From NCBI RefSeq assembly GCF_023109675.1, contig NZ_JALDUR010000001.1, forward strand, positions 225,097 through 289,096: 64,000 bases of DNA, given 5' to 3'. Position numbers and translations under genes: made by a program. Positions within the stretch are counted from its first letter, which is position 1. Every line of letters starts with the position of its first letter. The notes beneath the pieces are model-generated. The model made no database searches and was not told the origin of the DNA. It saw nothing but the letters and a program-made list of their open reading frames with translations. The stretch is from Streptococcus parasanguinis. GTDB taxonomy: Bacteria > Bacillota > Bacilli > Lactobacillales > Streptococcaceae. Below, one piece after another: positions 1-6,470 of this stretch.

Positions 1-801
1 TTTACTCACTATGACATGAAACCAAAATTCATCCTGGTAGACGAGTGGGCAGCCCTCATGGCAAAGATTGATCGTGACTATAGCCAACAGTCAGAACTGA
101 TGGAATACCTCTCCCAGTTAGTTCTAGAAGGTCGTCAAGCTGGAGTCTTTATCATCTTTGCTATGCAACGGCCCGATGGAGAATTTATCAAAACGGCTCT
201 TCGGGATAACTTTATGAAGCGTCTCTCCGTCGGTCATTTAGAATCAACAGGATATGACATGATGTTTGGAGATGCTAATAAGACTAAAGAGTTTAAAAAG
301 CTGGATGAAATCAATGGAGTAAAGGTCAAAGGACGGGGTTATATCGCAAATAATGGTGAGTTGGCTGGTGAGTTTTTCTCTCCTTATGTACCGCTCGATC
401 AAGGTTTCTCCTTCTATGATACCTACTCTAACATTCCGATCATGGAGTTTGAAGGAGAAGAATTCTCAGTATTTGAAGAATATAAACCACCAGTTGAAAC
501 AATTGACCCTATAGAGGAAGAGGAGACTATAGAAAACGAACCAAACAAGAGAACGCTCAAAGAATTCGCAGACGAACAAAATCTTAAAATGCCAACCTTA
601 CGCAAAATTATCTATCTCTTAACAGAACAAGGGATCATCTTTGAACGGACTGTATCCGCTATTTTAGTGGATCCTTTTCAAGAAAAACTTCTTCTTGAAA
701 TCCTCGCTCAATTTGAAGAGGGAGGACGCAGGTCTTATCCAAAAGCAGTTGAAGCGACGATTGTTCATCATGGGCTAGGACAAGGGCAAGGGCAAGCCTG
801 A
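1..801 (+). CDS. FtsK/SpoIIIE-type conjugative coupling ATPase (TcpA/Orf21-like), C-terminal part
   Basis: The reading frame is open from base 1, so the gene begins left of the window. Visible are a Walker B-like ILVDEWAAL and the segment AMQRPDGEFIKTALRDNF, which fit the RecA-like core of FtsK-type DNA pumps used as coupling proteins by Tn916-family elements. Such proteins hand the relaxase-bound DNA strand to the mating pore at the membrane. An acidic linker and a helix-rich tail follow. The tail ends in an odd Gly-Gln repeat, because the last codons lie inside a strong palindrome (748-858). The relaxase gene that normally follows is now 5.7 kb downstream, separated by a nested element. Family is secure; the exact name is inferred from context. 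Confidence 0.85.
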   Translation, partial: FTHYDMKPKFILVDEWAALMAKIDRDYSQQSELMEYLSQLVLEGRQAGVFIIFAMQRPDGEFIKTALRDNFMKRLSVGHLESTGYDMMFGDANKTKEFKKLDEINGVKVKGRGYIANNGELAGEFFSPYVPLDQGFSFYDTYSNIPIMEFEGEEFSVFEEYKPPVETIDPIEEEETIENEPNKRTLKEFADEQNLKMPTLRKIIYLLTEQGIIFERTVSAILVDPFQEKLLLEILAQFEEGGRRSYPKAVEATIVHHGLGQGQGQA

Positions 802-858
802 CCGCAGGTCAGGCGCAGACCGTAGCCCGAAGTTTCTAGGCCATGATGAAACTTCAAC
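748..858. repeat. Long interrupted palindrome at the ICE coupling-gene 3' end (origin-like structure)
   Basis: GTTGAAG (748-754) pairs with CTTCAAC (852-858), and TTCATCATGG (764-773) pairs with CCATGATGAA (841-850), extended by CTAG/CTAG. The loop holds a perfect 8-bp hairpin GCCTGACC/GGTCAGGC (796-803/807-814) that contains the stop codon of the coupling gene. The loop also has GGCAAG (785 and 791), GGCGCAG (812-818) and GCCCGAAG (825-832). The same three words in the same order occur in the palindrome at 3764-3846. A role in oriT or single-strand origin function is inferred from position. Confidence 0.7.
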
Positions 859-872
859 CCCCGTTTTCTAAT
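856..872. other. Left junction (attL) of the nested IME within the ICE oriT
   Basis: AACCCCC (856-862) is followed by TTTCTAAT (865-872). The same TTTCTAAT recurs at 6386-6393, where it is followed by AGGGGGGTT. Joining left flank, one core copy and right flank gives an AACCCCC/GGGGGTT inverted repeat with a short loop holding the core. That looks like the intact oriT hairpin of the host ICE. Confidence 0.75.
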
Positions 873-897
873 TCCGAGAAACTATTTGAAATAAAAA

Positions 898-937
898 AGA
901 ATGCTGATAAATCAACATTCTCTAACTGTATTTTTTT
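898..937 (+). terminator. Rho-independent terminator-like hairpin at the left end of the IME
   Basis: AGAATG and TGAT pair with ATCA and CATTCT across 898-921. A run of eight T follows at 930-937. It would stop ICE transcription entering the IME on the plus strand. Confidence 0.55.
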
Positions 938-962
938 TATGAAGATATTAACTTTTGTCTGT

Positions 963-984
963 TTAGCTACCAAAAGGCTACCAA
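963..984. repeat. Paired GCTACCAA repeats, left end (probable integrase arm sites)
   Basis: TTAGCTACCAAAA (963-975) and GGCTACCAA (976-984) lie about 90 bases inside the left core. The same two words recur at 6304-6326, about 60 bases inside the right core. Matching repeats near both ends fit arm-type binding sites of the IME integrase. The 801-1112 interval otherwise holds the oriT half, a terminator and a 13-bp hairpin, but no gene. Confidence 0.6.
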
Positions 985-1043
985 TAAATTTGAATTATTT
1001 TTAATATGATTTTTAGTAATATACATTATTACTGAGTTTCAAT

Positions 1044-1078
1044 CTTTTTAACAATAGCATAAGGTTATTGTTAAAAAG
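1044..1078. repeat. 13-bp perfect hairpin downstream of the ABC-F gene
   Basis: CTTTTTAACAATA (1044-1056) and TATTGTTAAAAAG (1066-1078) form a perfect stem with a 9-base loop, 35 bases past the stop of the minus-strand lsa-like gene. It is placed like a terminator but has no clear T-run after the stem on that strand, so it may act as a 3' stabiliser or an inefficient terminator. Confidence 0.5.
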
Positions 1079-1112
1079 GTTTACCTCGACAAACTAAAAG
1101 ATATTATTTAGT

Positions 1113-2591
1113 TTATAATCGTATTATTTTATTCGCTATATCTTCTACAAACCTCTTATCGTGTTCCACAAATATGAGTGTAGGATTTGCTTCTTTTATA
1201 ATTTCCTCAATCTGTATTCTTGATATTACATCTAAATAATTCAGTGGTTCGTCCCAAATAAATATATGAGCTGGCTTTGACAAACTTACAGCAATTAAAA
1301 CTTTCTTTTTTTGTCCATCGCTATAGTTCTTCATATCTATTTCAAATAATTCTCTTGCAAAATCTAATTTTCTAAGAATTGTTTTGCACAATGTTTCATC
1401 AACACCTTGCTTATGAATATACTCGTTTAGGCTACCTGTTAAATTGGATGTATCTTGAGGAACATATGATATTTTTAAATTACTTGCTAATTTTACATCA
1501 CCTGAATACTCGTGATTTAGACCTAATAAAATTTTAATCAAGGTTGATTTTCCGCTACCATTACCCCCATATATAGCCACTATATCACCTTGCTTTATAT
1601 CAAAACTTATATTACTTAATATCTGCTTTTTTCCATAATATGATGATAAATCGCAAACTGATATTAGAGGATTTTTGTGGTGATGTAACGGATGCAATAA
1701 TAGACTTTCCTTTGTTTCAATATCTTTTAGTAAATTCTGTTTTTCTTCTATTGCCTTATTTTGTCTATTCTCCAAATTCTTAGATTTTTTCATCATCTTA
1801 GCTGACTGATGACCTATATGCCCCTTGTCTGGTTTTACACCTGATACTTTCACGCCGTTTTTAGTATTTTCAACTTTATCAGACCAAATTTGACTTTGTC
1901 TTGCAGCTTCTTTTAATCGTTTAATATCTTTTCTTAATTTCTCATTTTGACTAATCTCAAATTGGTCTTTCATCAATTTATTTTCATACCACGATGTAAA
2001 ATTTCCTGATTGGACATCAATAGAATTCCTGTTAATAGAAATAATATGATTGATACAACCATCTAAAAAATCTCTATCATGTGATATAAGCAAAAAACCT
2101 TTTTTATTTTTCAGATATTCACTGACAATTTTTCTTCCGTCCATATCTAAATGGTTTGTTGGTTCATCTATAAGTAAAAAACCATCTTCTCTTGTAAACA
2201 AAATAGCTAAAAGGATTTTTGTTTGTTCTCCTTTAGAAAGCGTTTCAAACTTTCTGTAAATAAGACTCTCATCTACCTTTAGCAAATGAAGTTCTCTAAA
2301 TAATTTCCATTCTTCCTCATCTGATATTAGTTCTCTATATAACTCAATCCCTAATTTTGAAGTATCACTTAAATTGGGTGGGAATTTAATAAAGTCAACA
2401 CTTTTGCTGATTTTCCCCTTATAAACTTCTTGGTTTAGAAGCAGCTTAAATAGTGTTGATTTCCCAATTCCGTTTCTTCCTATTAGTCCTGTTTTCCAGT
2501 TCGTATCAAATGAAAATGATACATTTTCAAATACAGGTTTTACATAGCCATAATATGAGAAAGTAAGGTTTTCAATTTTAATTGTTGACAT
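1113..2591 (-). CDS. lsa(C): ABC-F ribosomal protection protein, Lsa(C)-like
   Basis: 492 residues with two ATP-binding cassettes and no membrane segment, as in ABC-F proteins. These act on the ribosome and give lincosamide, streptogramin A and pleuromutilin resistance in the Lsa family. The first cassette has RNGIGKS (39-45), LSKGEQ (119-124) and LLIDEP (140-145); the second has GGNGSGKS (343-350), SDGQ (425-428) and IFIWDEP (444-450). A charged, lysine-rich linker (about 200-305) lies between them and corresponds to the antibiotic-resistance domain. Length and sequence match Lsa(C) best from memory; another Lsa subtype is possible. It is the apparent cargo of the nested IME. A structured leader with a short ORF precedes it, suggesting drug-inducible attenuation. 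Confidence 0.85.
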   Translation of the reverse strand: MSTIKIENLTFSYYGYVKPVFENVSFSFDTNWKTGLIGRNGIGKSTLFKLLLNQEVYKGKISKSVDFIKFPPNLSDTSKLGIELYRELISDEEEWKLFRELHLLKVDESLIYRKFETLSKGEQTKILLAILFTREDGFLLIDEPTNHLDMDGRKIVSEYLKNKKGFLLISHDRDFLDGCINHIISINRNSIDVQSGNFTSWYENKLMKDQFEISQNEKLRKDIKRLKEAARQSQIWSDKVENTKNGVKVSGVKPDKGHIGHQSAKMMKKSKNLENRQNKAIEEKQNLLKDIETKESLLLHPLHHHKNPLISVCDLSSYYGKKQILSNISFDIKQGDIVAIYGGNGSGKSTLIKILLGLNHEYSGDVKLASNLKISYVPQDTSNLTGSLNEYIHKQGVDETLCKTILRKLDFARELFEIDMKNYSDGQKKKVLIAVSLSKPAHIFIWDEPLNYLDVISRIQIEEIIKEANPTLIFVEHDKRFVEDIANKIIRL

Positions 2592-2656
2592 AAAAACACC
2601 CCCTCAAATTCAGATTTGAGTATTTCTTTTTCTAAACTCAAAATATATTCTTTCAA
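2540..2656 (-). CDS. Putative regulatory leader ORF upstream of and overlapping lsa(C)
   Basis: A TTG start at 2656, preceded by a strong AGGAGGTGAG (about 2671-2662), opens a 38-codon frame that runs into the first codons of the ABC-F gene in another frame and stops inside it. It begins MKEYILSLEKEIL. The hairpin CTCAAAT/ATTTGAG lies within it, directly ahead of the ABC-F ribosome binding site. ABC-F resistance genes are often controlled by ribosome stalling on such a leader. The frame and RBS are seen; translation and function are inferred. Confidence 0.45.
   Translation of the reverse strand: MKEYILSLEKEILKSEFEGVFLCQQLKLKTLLSHIMAM
2603..2620 (-). promoter_or_regulatory. Hairpin beside the lsa(C) ribosome binding site (attenuator)
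   Basis: CTCAAAT and ATTTGAG form a 7-bp stem with a 4-base loop. On the minus strand the G-rich RBS of the ABC-F gene follows at once. Alternative pairing could expose or hide that RBS when a ribosome stalls on the leader ORF. Confidence 0.5.
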
Positions 2657-2692
2657 TTAGACTCACCTCCTAACAAAATTCTAATTTGTTCT

Positions 2693-2698
2693 ATTATA
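2693..2698 (-). promoter_or_regulatory. Extended -10 promoter of the lsa(C) transcript
   Basis: On the minus strand TGGTATAAT is a good extended -10 box. No strong -35 is seen. Transcription would begin near 2686, giving a leader of about 95 nt before the ABC-F start. Confidence 0.6.
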
Positions 2699-2738
2699 CC
2701 AAATTTACTCCTGTCACATAAAGCTAAACAGAAAAATA

Positions 2739-2895
2739 TTACAATCTTGTAATTACTGTATTTCTATTAAGCTTAACTTTGCCTTTTCTCTTGATATAGT
2801 CTTCAATATCAAACACATTCTTTTTATCAAAATCTTCAAGTAACTTATAATTCTTGTGCTTTGTAATATCGAACTTATCCGACAAAAATGGTCTG
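2739..2895 (-). pseudogene. C-terminal fragment of an unidentified protein
   Basis: The minus strand reads in frame through SDKFDITKHKNYKLLEDFD and on to NRNTVITRL before a stop at 2741-2739. It has no start of its own and joins the methyltransferase relic upstream through a few unrelated bases. It looks like the 3' remainder of a gene whose middle was deleted, possibly of the same restriction-modification locus. The family is not recognised. Confidence 0.45.
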
Positions 2896-2900
2896 ACGCC

Positions 2901-2996
2901 TCAAAGCTGGAAGATATCTTGCCTCTCGTTTCCTCTATTTTCCCAGCATTTAATAAATGCTTTAGCTTGCTTTTTTTGTTCCCGGCTATTATTCAC
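2901..2996 (-). pseudogene. N-terminal relic of a DNA methyltransferase
   Basis: A GTG start at 2996, with GGGGAG six bases upstream, opens only 31 codons ending TGA at 2901. The segment QAKAFIKCWENRGNERQD resembles the N-terminus of class I DNA methyltransferases of restriction-modification systems, which usually reads F-x-K-R-W-E-G-R-G-x-E-K-Q. It follows the XRE gene on the same strand, like a controller-methylase pair. Identification is by motif memory. Confidence 0.5.
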
Positions 2997-3018
2997 TTTG
3001 TGCTCCCCAACTACCACA

Positions 3019-3318
3019 TTATTTTGATTTATTTAATAAATCCTTTAAAGTGTTAATAATTTTGTTTTTATCTGTTTCTGTCAATTCATACTCTCTCAAT
3101 AAACTAACAATTTCTTCTAGTCCGTCATCACGTCCTTTTAAAATCTCAAAAGATGTACCAAATATTTCAGCTAATTTTTCTACTGTTTCATCTTTCGGAT
3201 TTCTCCCTCCGTTTTCCCACCTAGCGTACTGGGCTTGAGCTACACCTAACTTTTCAGCAACTTCTAATTGAGTAAGTCCTGCTTCTAGTCGGGCTTTTTT
3301 TATATTGTCTTTTAACAT
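3019..3318 (-). CDS. XRE-family helix-turn-helix transcriptional repressor of the IME
   Basis: 99 residues. A Cro/C1-type helix-turn-helix occupies about residues 3-58, with the recognition segment TQLEVAEKLGVAQAQYARWE. A short helical tail (about 65-99) probably serves dimerisation. Three near-perfect palindromes of the form ACCAAAATGGT upstream (3352, 3380, 3509) are plausible operators, one lying in the spacer of a rightward promoter. The protein likely represses the replication/mobilisation genes and itself. The gene was probably once followed by a methyltransferase, of which only a relic remains, so it might instead descend from a restriction-modification controller. Confidence 0.85.
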   Translation of the reverse strand: MLKDNIKKARLEAGLTQLEVAEKLGVAQAQYARWENGGRNPKDETVEKLAEIFGTSFEILKGRDDGLEEIVSLLREYELTETDKNKIINTLKDLLNKSK

Positions 3319-3342
3319 TTTAAAATCCCTTTCGTTTTTCTA

Positions 3343-3371
3343 TTGACTTATAACCAAAATGGTTGTATTAT
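3343..3371 (+). promoter_or_regulatory. Rightward IME promoter overlapped by an operator
   Basis: TTGACT (3343-3348), a 17-base spacer and TATTAT (3366-3371). The palindrome AACCAAAATGGTT (3352-3364) fills the spacer, so a repressor bound there would block it. It would drive the genes at 3567 and 3977. Confidence 0.7.
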
Positions 3372-3521
3372 GCTTATATATCCAAAATGGTTATATAAAA
3401 ACAAAGCATACAAAATAAGTGATACTAGTTAACTTTATGAGTATGCAAAAACACCCCAGAAAGCTCTGCAAAGCGTTCTGAGGCTTTCGTTTTAAACCAA
3501 TACAATTATACCAAAATGGTA
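3352..3521. promoter_or_regulatory. Three palindromic XRE operators
   Basis: AACCAAAATGGTT (3352-3364), ATCCAAAATGGTT (3380-3392) and TACCAAAATGGTA (3509-3521). The first and third are perfect dyads. The third overlaps a minus-strand TGGTATAAT, so it may control transcription toward the repressor gene itself. The rest of the 3319-3566 gap holds one terminator-like hairpin. Confidence 0.65.
3459..3500 (+). terminator. Terminator or attenuator-like hairpin in the IME leader
   Basis: CAGAAAGC pairs with GCGTTCTG (one mismatch), followed by a T-rich CTTTCGTTTT. It lies between the repressed promoter and the first gene, so it may attenuate that transcript. Confidence 0.4.
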
Positions 3522-3566
3522 ATAAATAGTCCATAAGAAGCGAAATATGGCTAGATTGAGGATGTT

Positions 3567-3770
3567 ATGACATCTATACAATTGGTATTTCCAATCAATA
3601 AAATGAACAATACTCATTCTTTTTATTCGCCTAGTTTAGAAGAATATATTCAAGTAAATGATAATGAATTTGAAGATATTAGAAGTGAAGAAATTGAGCT
3701 TCGAGCACTTGAACTGCTCTCGACTTTTCTAGACAAGTACTTTAGCTATTTTTTAAACCAATTAAATTGA
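3567..3770 (+). CDS. Small IME protein of unknown function
   Basis: 67 residues, no recognised domain. It is acidic in the middle (VNDNEFEDIRSEEIELRALE) and probably helical, with an aromatic C-terminal end. The ribosome binding site is weak, so the start is uncertain. Its position between the repressed promoter and the Rep/relaxase gene suggests an accessory to replication or mobilisation. Its stop codon lies in the left arm of the palindrome at 3764-3846. Confidence 0.5.
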   Translation: MTSIQLVFPINKMNNTHSFYSPSLEEYIQVNDNEFEDIRSEEIELRALELLSTFLDKYFSYFLNQLN

Positions 3771-3846
3771 AGGTTGGGAGGCAAGTGCGAGGGCGCAGGC
3801 CGAAGGCAAAGCGCCCGAAGCATGAAGTACTTCCAACCTTCAATTT
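3764..3846. repeat. Long palindrome upstream of the IME relaxase/Rep (origin-like structure)
   Basis: AAATTGAAGGTTGG (3764-3777) pairs perfectly with CCAACCTTCAATTT (3833-3846), and the stem can extend at both ends. Inside is a second stem GGGCGC/GCGCCC (3791-3796/3811-3816). GGCAAG (3780), GGCGCAG (3792) and GCCCGAAG (3813) occur in the same order as in the ICE palindrome at 748-858. It lies about 130 bases before the Rep start, a fitting place for an oriT, dso or sso. Confidence 0.7.
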
Positions 3847-3976
3847 AAAAGCTGGCGTTTCTAACAGCCAGCAAACCGATACACTTAAGACAACGTCCTA
3901 AGTAACGAGTCATTGGCAAAAATCAATAGTAGCAACGAATTACGCAGATTTTAAGTATAGAAAGGAGGCGTTACAG

Positions 3977-4969
3977 TTGAAAAATACCATTCAATCTCTA
4001 CGAGAATATCAAAGTCAAGTAGATTTATCAAAACTAGAAAAATCTATTTATATCAGCATTGACAGATTAACAGTAATCTTTGATAGTGAGAACCAATCAC
4101 TTAGACGAATATTTCGTGAATTACGAAAATCACTCGATAATATAATTCAAGAATTTAGTATTCAAGAAAATCTAAGAGAAGACTATTTTACTCTTTATAA
4201 AATGATAAACGAAGATAGTATAAATCTAATTTTCTTTCAACTATCGGATTATGGTGGTTATCAAGTCATACGCCTAGACTTCAACCCAAACTCACTAAAA
4301 GAATTTGAGGGGTTACAAGTGTGGAGGCAGATTATGAATTACGCTCGATTAAATCGATTAGAAATTAGACTGTCACGATTAGATCTTGCTTTTGATATCT
4401 TTAATAGGCCAGAAATAGTTTTTTTACAACATATCAAAGGAGGGGTTAGTCATAAAATATTCTACGGTAGAGGGGGAAATATAGAAAGTAAATACTGGGG
4501 TGCAAGTGGTAGCAACGTTCAAGTACGTTTGTACGATAAGAATATAGAGGTATTAAGTCACAAAAGAGATGATAAATTAAAAATAGAAAGCAAGCCCTTT
4601 TGGTGGCGGTTAGAGTTCCAACTTCGGACAAAGGCTATAAACGAAGAAACCATTTCAGAGATTTCTAAACGATTGGAGAATTTTAGCTTTTTTAGTCTTT
4701 CAAGTGTTCCAGATGATAGCAAAGCATTTGCTTATATCTTTCTCCATGAACCTGCACTCTTACCCGAATTATTCCCCTATCTGAAACCTAACACTATTAG
4801 AGTTAAAAAGACTAGGCTTAGAAAACATTTAAAAGCATTTGATAGTAGCTCATTTTCTTTAGAGCTACAAGATGCACTTAAAGAACAAACCCCACGATTA
4901 AATAATGAACTCAAACAATTAATAGGAGAATTCCTAGAACTTACTAGTAAAGGAGAAATTGATTTATGA
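3977..4969 (+). CDS. Rep_trans-family rolling-circle initiator / relaxase of the IME
   Basis: 330 residues, related to pT181-type Rep proteins and to MobT. Such enzymes nick one strand at an origin, stay linked through a tyrosine and start rolling-circle replication or transfer. The core segment YWGASGSNVQVRLYDKNIEV carries the Y-D-K motif also seen in MobT (YEKRYEI), where an active tyrosine is plausible. The start is TTG with AAAGGAGGCG upstream. The stop overlaps the next gene by ATGA. In IMEs integrated in ICE oriTs a protein of this kind is the element's own relaxase. Whether it also replicates the excised circle cannot be read from sequence. Confidence 0.8.
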   Translation: MKNTIQSLREYQSQVDLSKLEKSIYISIDRLTVIFDSENQSLRRIFRELRKSLDNIIQEFSIQENLREDYFTLYKMINEDSINLIFFQLSDYGGYQVIRLDFNPNSLKEFEGLQVWRQIMNYARLNRLEIRLSRLDLAFDIFNRPEIVFLQHIKGGVSHKIFYGRGGNIESKYWGASGSNVQVRLYDKNIEVLSHKRDDKLKIESKPFWWRLEFQLRTKAINEETISEISKRLENFSFFSLSSVPDDSKAFAYIFLHEPALLPELFPYLKPNTIRVKKTRLRKHLKAFDSSSFSLELQDALKEQTPRLNNELKQLIGEFLELTSKGEIDL

Positions 4970-5169
4970 ACGATAAATTAACTATGACAGTACAAGAAAT
5001 TATGGACTTAGGTTTTTCAAAATGGACTGCTTATAATATTTTACGGCAAGCAAAACATATTATGGTCGAGCGTGGTTTCGATTTCTATAACAATAAAGGA
5101 CTTGGAACTGTTCCAGTATCAGTTGTAGCAGAGATACTTGGATTGGAGGAACTCCATGTCAAAAACTAG
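4966..5169 (+). CDS. DUF3173 protein of the IME, probable recombination directionality factor
   Basis: 67 residues. Small basic proteins of this family sit directly upstream of tyrosine integrases in streptococcal elements and probably act like excisionases. The repeated pattern here is LGFSKWTAYNILRQAK followed by RGFDFYNNKGLGTVPVSVV. The same arrangement recurs in the host ICE (16008-16256): SETQASKLIRKAK, EGFEWYKNKRIGRVPI. It overlaps the relaxase by 4 bases and the integrase start by 14 bases, indicating translational coupling. Excisionase function is inferred from position. Confidence 0.75.
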   Translation: MNDKLTMTVQEIMDLGFSKWTAYNILRQAKHIMVERGFDFYNNKGLGTVPVSVVAEILGLEELHVKN

Positions 5170-6295
5170 ATATACCGGTGTTACGAAAGATGATAAGACT
5201 GGCAAATATACTTATTATTTTAAAGCTGGAGTTGACCTAGCTACTGGTAAACCTTATCAAGAACGTAGACGTGGTTTTCAAACCGCAAAAGAAGCCTTTG
5301 AAGCACGTACAAGAGCATTGAACAAGGTACAACAAAAAGGAGGAATTAAGCATACTCAATGGACTTTTAAGCAGTTTATGGAAGAAGTTTTTATGCCAAA
5401 TTATTACGCTACAACAAGTCCGGATCTCGAACACAGACGTCAAGTTATATTCGATGAATTTATTCAATACTTTGGTAAGAAAAAACCTAGAGAAATTACT
5501 ACTTATGATGTGATTAATTATAGAAACGGTTTATTAGAGAGATATTCAAATTCATATGCAAGAAACAAGATGACTTTGCTTAATCAAGTTTTGAAAACTG
5601 CAAAAAAATATGGATTGATTTTTCATGAAATTCCCACAAGTAATATCAGTCCAATTCCAATCATAAAAAAACATATAGATTTTTGGACAAAAGACGAGTT
5701 CCAAAAAGTAATACAATGTCTTGATAAAAAGAGTTATTTTGAGCACTTTGTTTATACGCTTTTTTGGCTTTATTATTTTACAGGAATGCGTGTAAATGAG
5801 GCGACTGCTCTTTATTGGGAAGATGTAGATTTTGAAAAGAAAACTCTAGCAATCAATCACAACTTACAGTATATAAACCGTGAAAATTGGGTTCGGCGTA
5901 ACAAACTAAAAACTGAAAGCTCCAGACGAACCATTGGCCTTGATGATAATACTCTAAACGTACTTAAAGAATGGAAAGAACGACAAGCAAAAGTTGACAA
6001 GATACCATTCATTCTATCACTTGATGGAAATCCATATCGTAAACGTAGTATTAGAGACCAGATTCTAAAATATTCTAAACGAGCAGGAGTTAAATACATT
6101 CAACCAAAAGGTTTAAGACACTCCCATGCGTCATTACTTATTAATGAATATAATGTAAATGCTCTATATATTCAAAGACGATTAGGTCATTCTGATGTCA
6201 AAACTACACTTAGCATTTATAGTCATTTATACCCAAACGCTGATTCCGAATTAACAGATAAACTCAATCTGATATCAAGTGATTTTATCGACTAA
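5156..6295 (+). CDS. Tyrosine integrase of the IME
   Basis: 379 residues. ATG 5156 is chosen because GGAGGA lies six bases upstream; the frame extends back to 5138 without support. An N-terminal arm-binding domain (about 1-60) and SAM-like domain (about 65-165) precede the catalytic domain with TGMRVNEATALYWEDV (first Arg), GLRHSHASLL (His-x-x... Arg-His), LGHSDVKTT and IYSHLYP (Tyr nucleophile). All catalytic residues seem present, so it should be active. It presumably recombines TTTCTAAT cores in the ICE oriT. GCTACCAA repeats near both ends are likely arm sites. Confidence 0.9.
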   Translation: MSKTRYTGVTKDDKTGKYTYYFKAGVDLATGKPYQERRRGFQTAKEAFEARTRALNKVQQKGGIKHTQWTFKQFMEEVFMPNYYATTSPDLEHRRQVIFDEFIQYFGKKKPREITTYDVINYRNGLLERYSNSYARNKMTLLNQVLKTAKKYGLIFHEIPTSNISPIPIIKKHIDFWTKDEFQKVIQCLDKKSYFEHFVYTLFWLYYFTGMRVNEATALYWEDVDFEKKTLAINHNLQYINRENWVRRNKLKTESSRRTIGLDDNTLNVLKEWKERQAKVDKIPFILSLDGNPYRKRSIRDQILKYSKRAGVKYIQPKGLRHSHASLLINEYNVNALYIQRRLGHSDVKTTLSIYSHLYPNADSELTDKLNLISSDFID

Positions 6296-6303
6296 ATCTC
6301 TTT

Positions 6304-6326
6304 GGCTACCAAATTAGCTACCAAAA
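6304..6326. repeat. Paired GCTACCAA repeats, right end (probable integrase arm sites)
   Basis: GGCTACCAA (6304-6312) and TTAGCTACCAAAA (6314-6326) directly follow the integrase gene and match the pair at 963-984. Confidence 0.6.
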
Positions 6327-6341
6327 AAGGAAATACACCTC

Positions 6342-6370
6342 AAAAAGCCTCATTTTAAAGGGCTTTTTTT
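6342..6370 (+). terminator. Terminator after the IME integrase
   Basis: AAAAAGCC and GGGCTTTTTTT form a stem with a T-run, ending the IME operon before the right junction. Confidence 0.65.
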
Positions 6371-6385
6371 CATATTTTCCCACTA

Positions 6386-6402
6386 TTTCTAATAGGGGGG
6401 TT
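6386..6402. other. Right junction (attR) of the nested IME, other half of the ICE oriT
   Basis: TTTCTAAT (6386-6393) repeats the left core and is followed by AGGGGGGTT, complementary to AACCCCC at 856-862. A second dyad TTGGC/GCCAA (6407-6411/6418-6422) follows, as expected in an oriT next to a relaxase gene. Confidence 0.75.
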
Positions 6403-6470
6403 ACATTTGGCAAAAACGCCAAGTCCACCCCTCCTCATTCCTTATGGGAGTTGGGTTTTCAATTTTTATG

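Larger units (their letters stand above)
865..6393. mobile_element. Nested integrative mobilizable element inserted in the ICE oriT
   Basis: About 5.5 kb bounded by 8-bp direct repeats TTTCTAAT. It splits the coupling-ATPase and mobT genes that are neighbours in related ICEs. Contents: Lsa(C)-like ABC-F protein, methyltransferase relic, XRE repressor, small ORF, Rep_trans-family relaxase/Rep, DUF3173 protein and tyrosine integrase. IMEs that target the oriT of Tn916/ICESt3-type ICEs and carry a Rep_trans relaxase are an established streptococcal group, and this fits them. It has no coupling protein or mating pore of its own, so transfer would depend on the host ICE. Confidence 0.8.

Noticed and set aside
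748-858. Possible CRISPR or tRNA-like structure
   Set aside because: No repeat-spacer pattern and no tRNA cloverleaf; it is a single nested palindrome. No CRISPR array, tRNA or rRNA gene was seen anywhere in the window.
1044-1078. Classical terminator for lsa(C)
   Set aside because: The stem is perfect, but no T-run follows on the minus strand, so it is kept only as a hairpin.
865-6393. Transposon or IS insertion as origin of the 5.5-kb insert
   Set aside because: No transposase or terminal inverted repeats; a tyrosine integrase, arm-site repeats and an 8-bp core fit site-specific integration.
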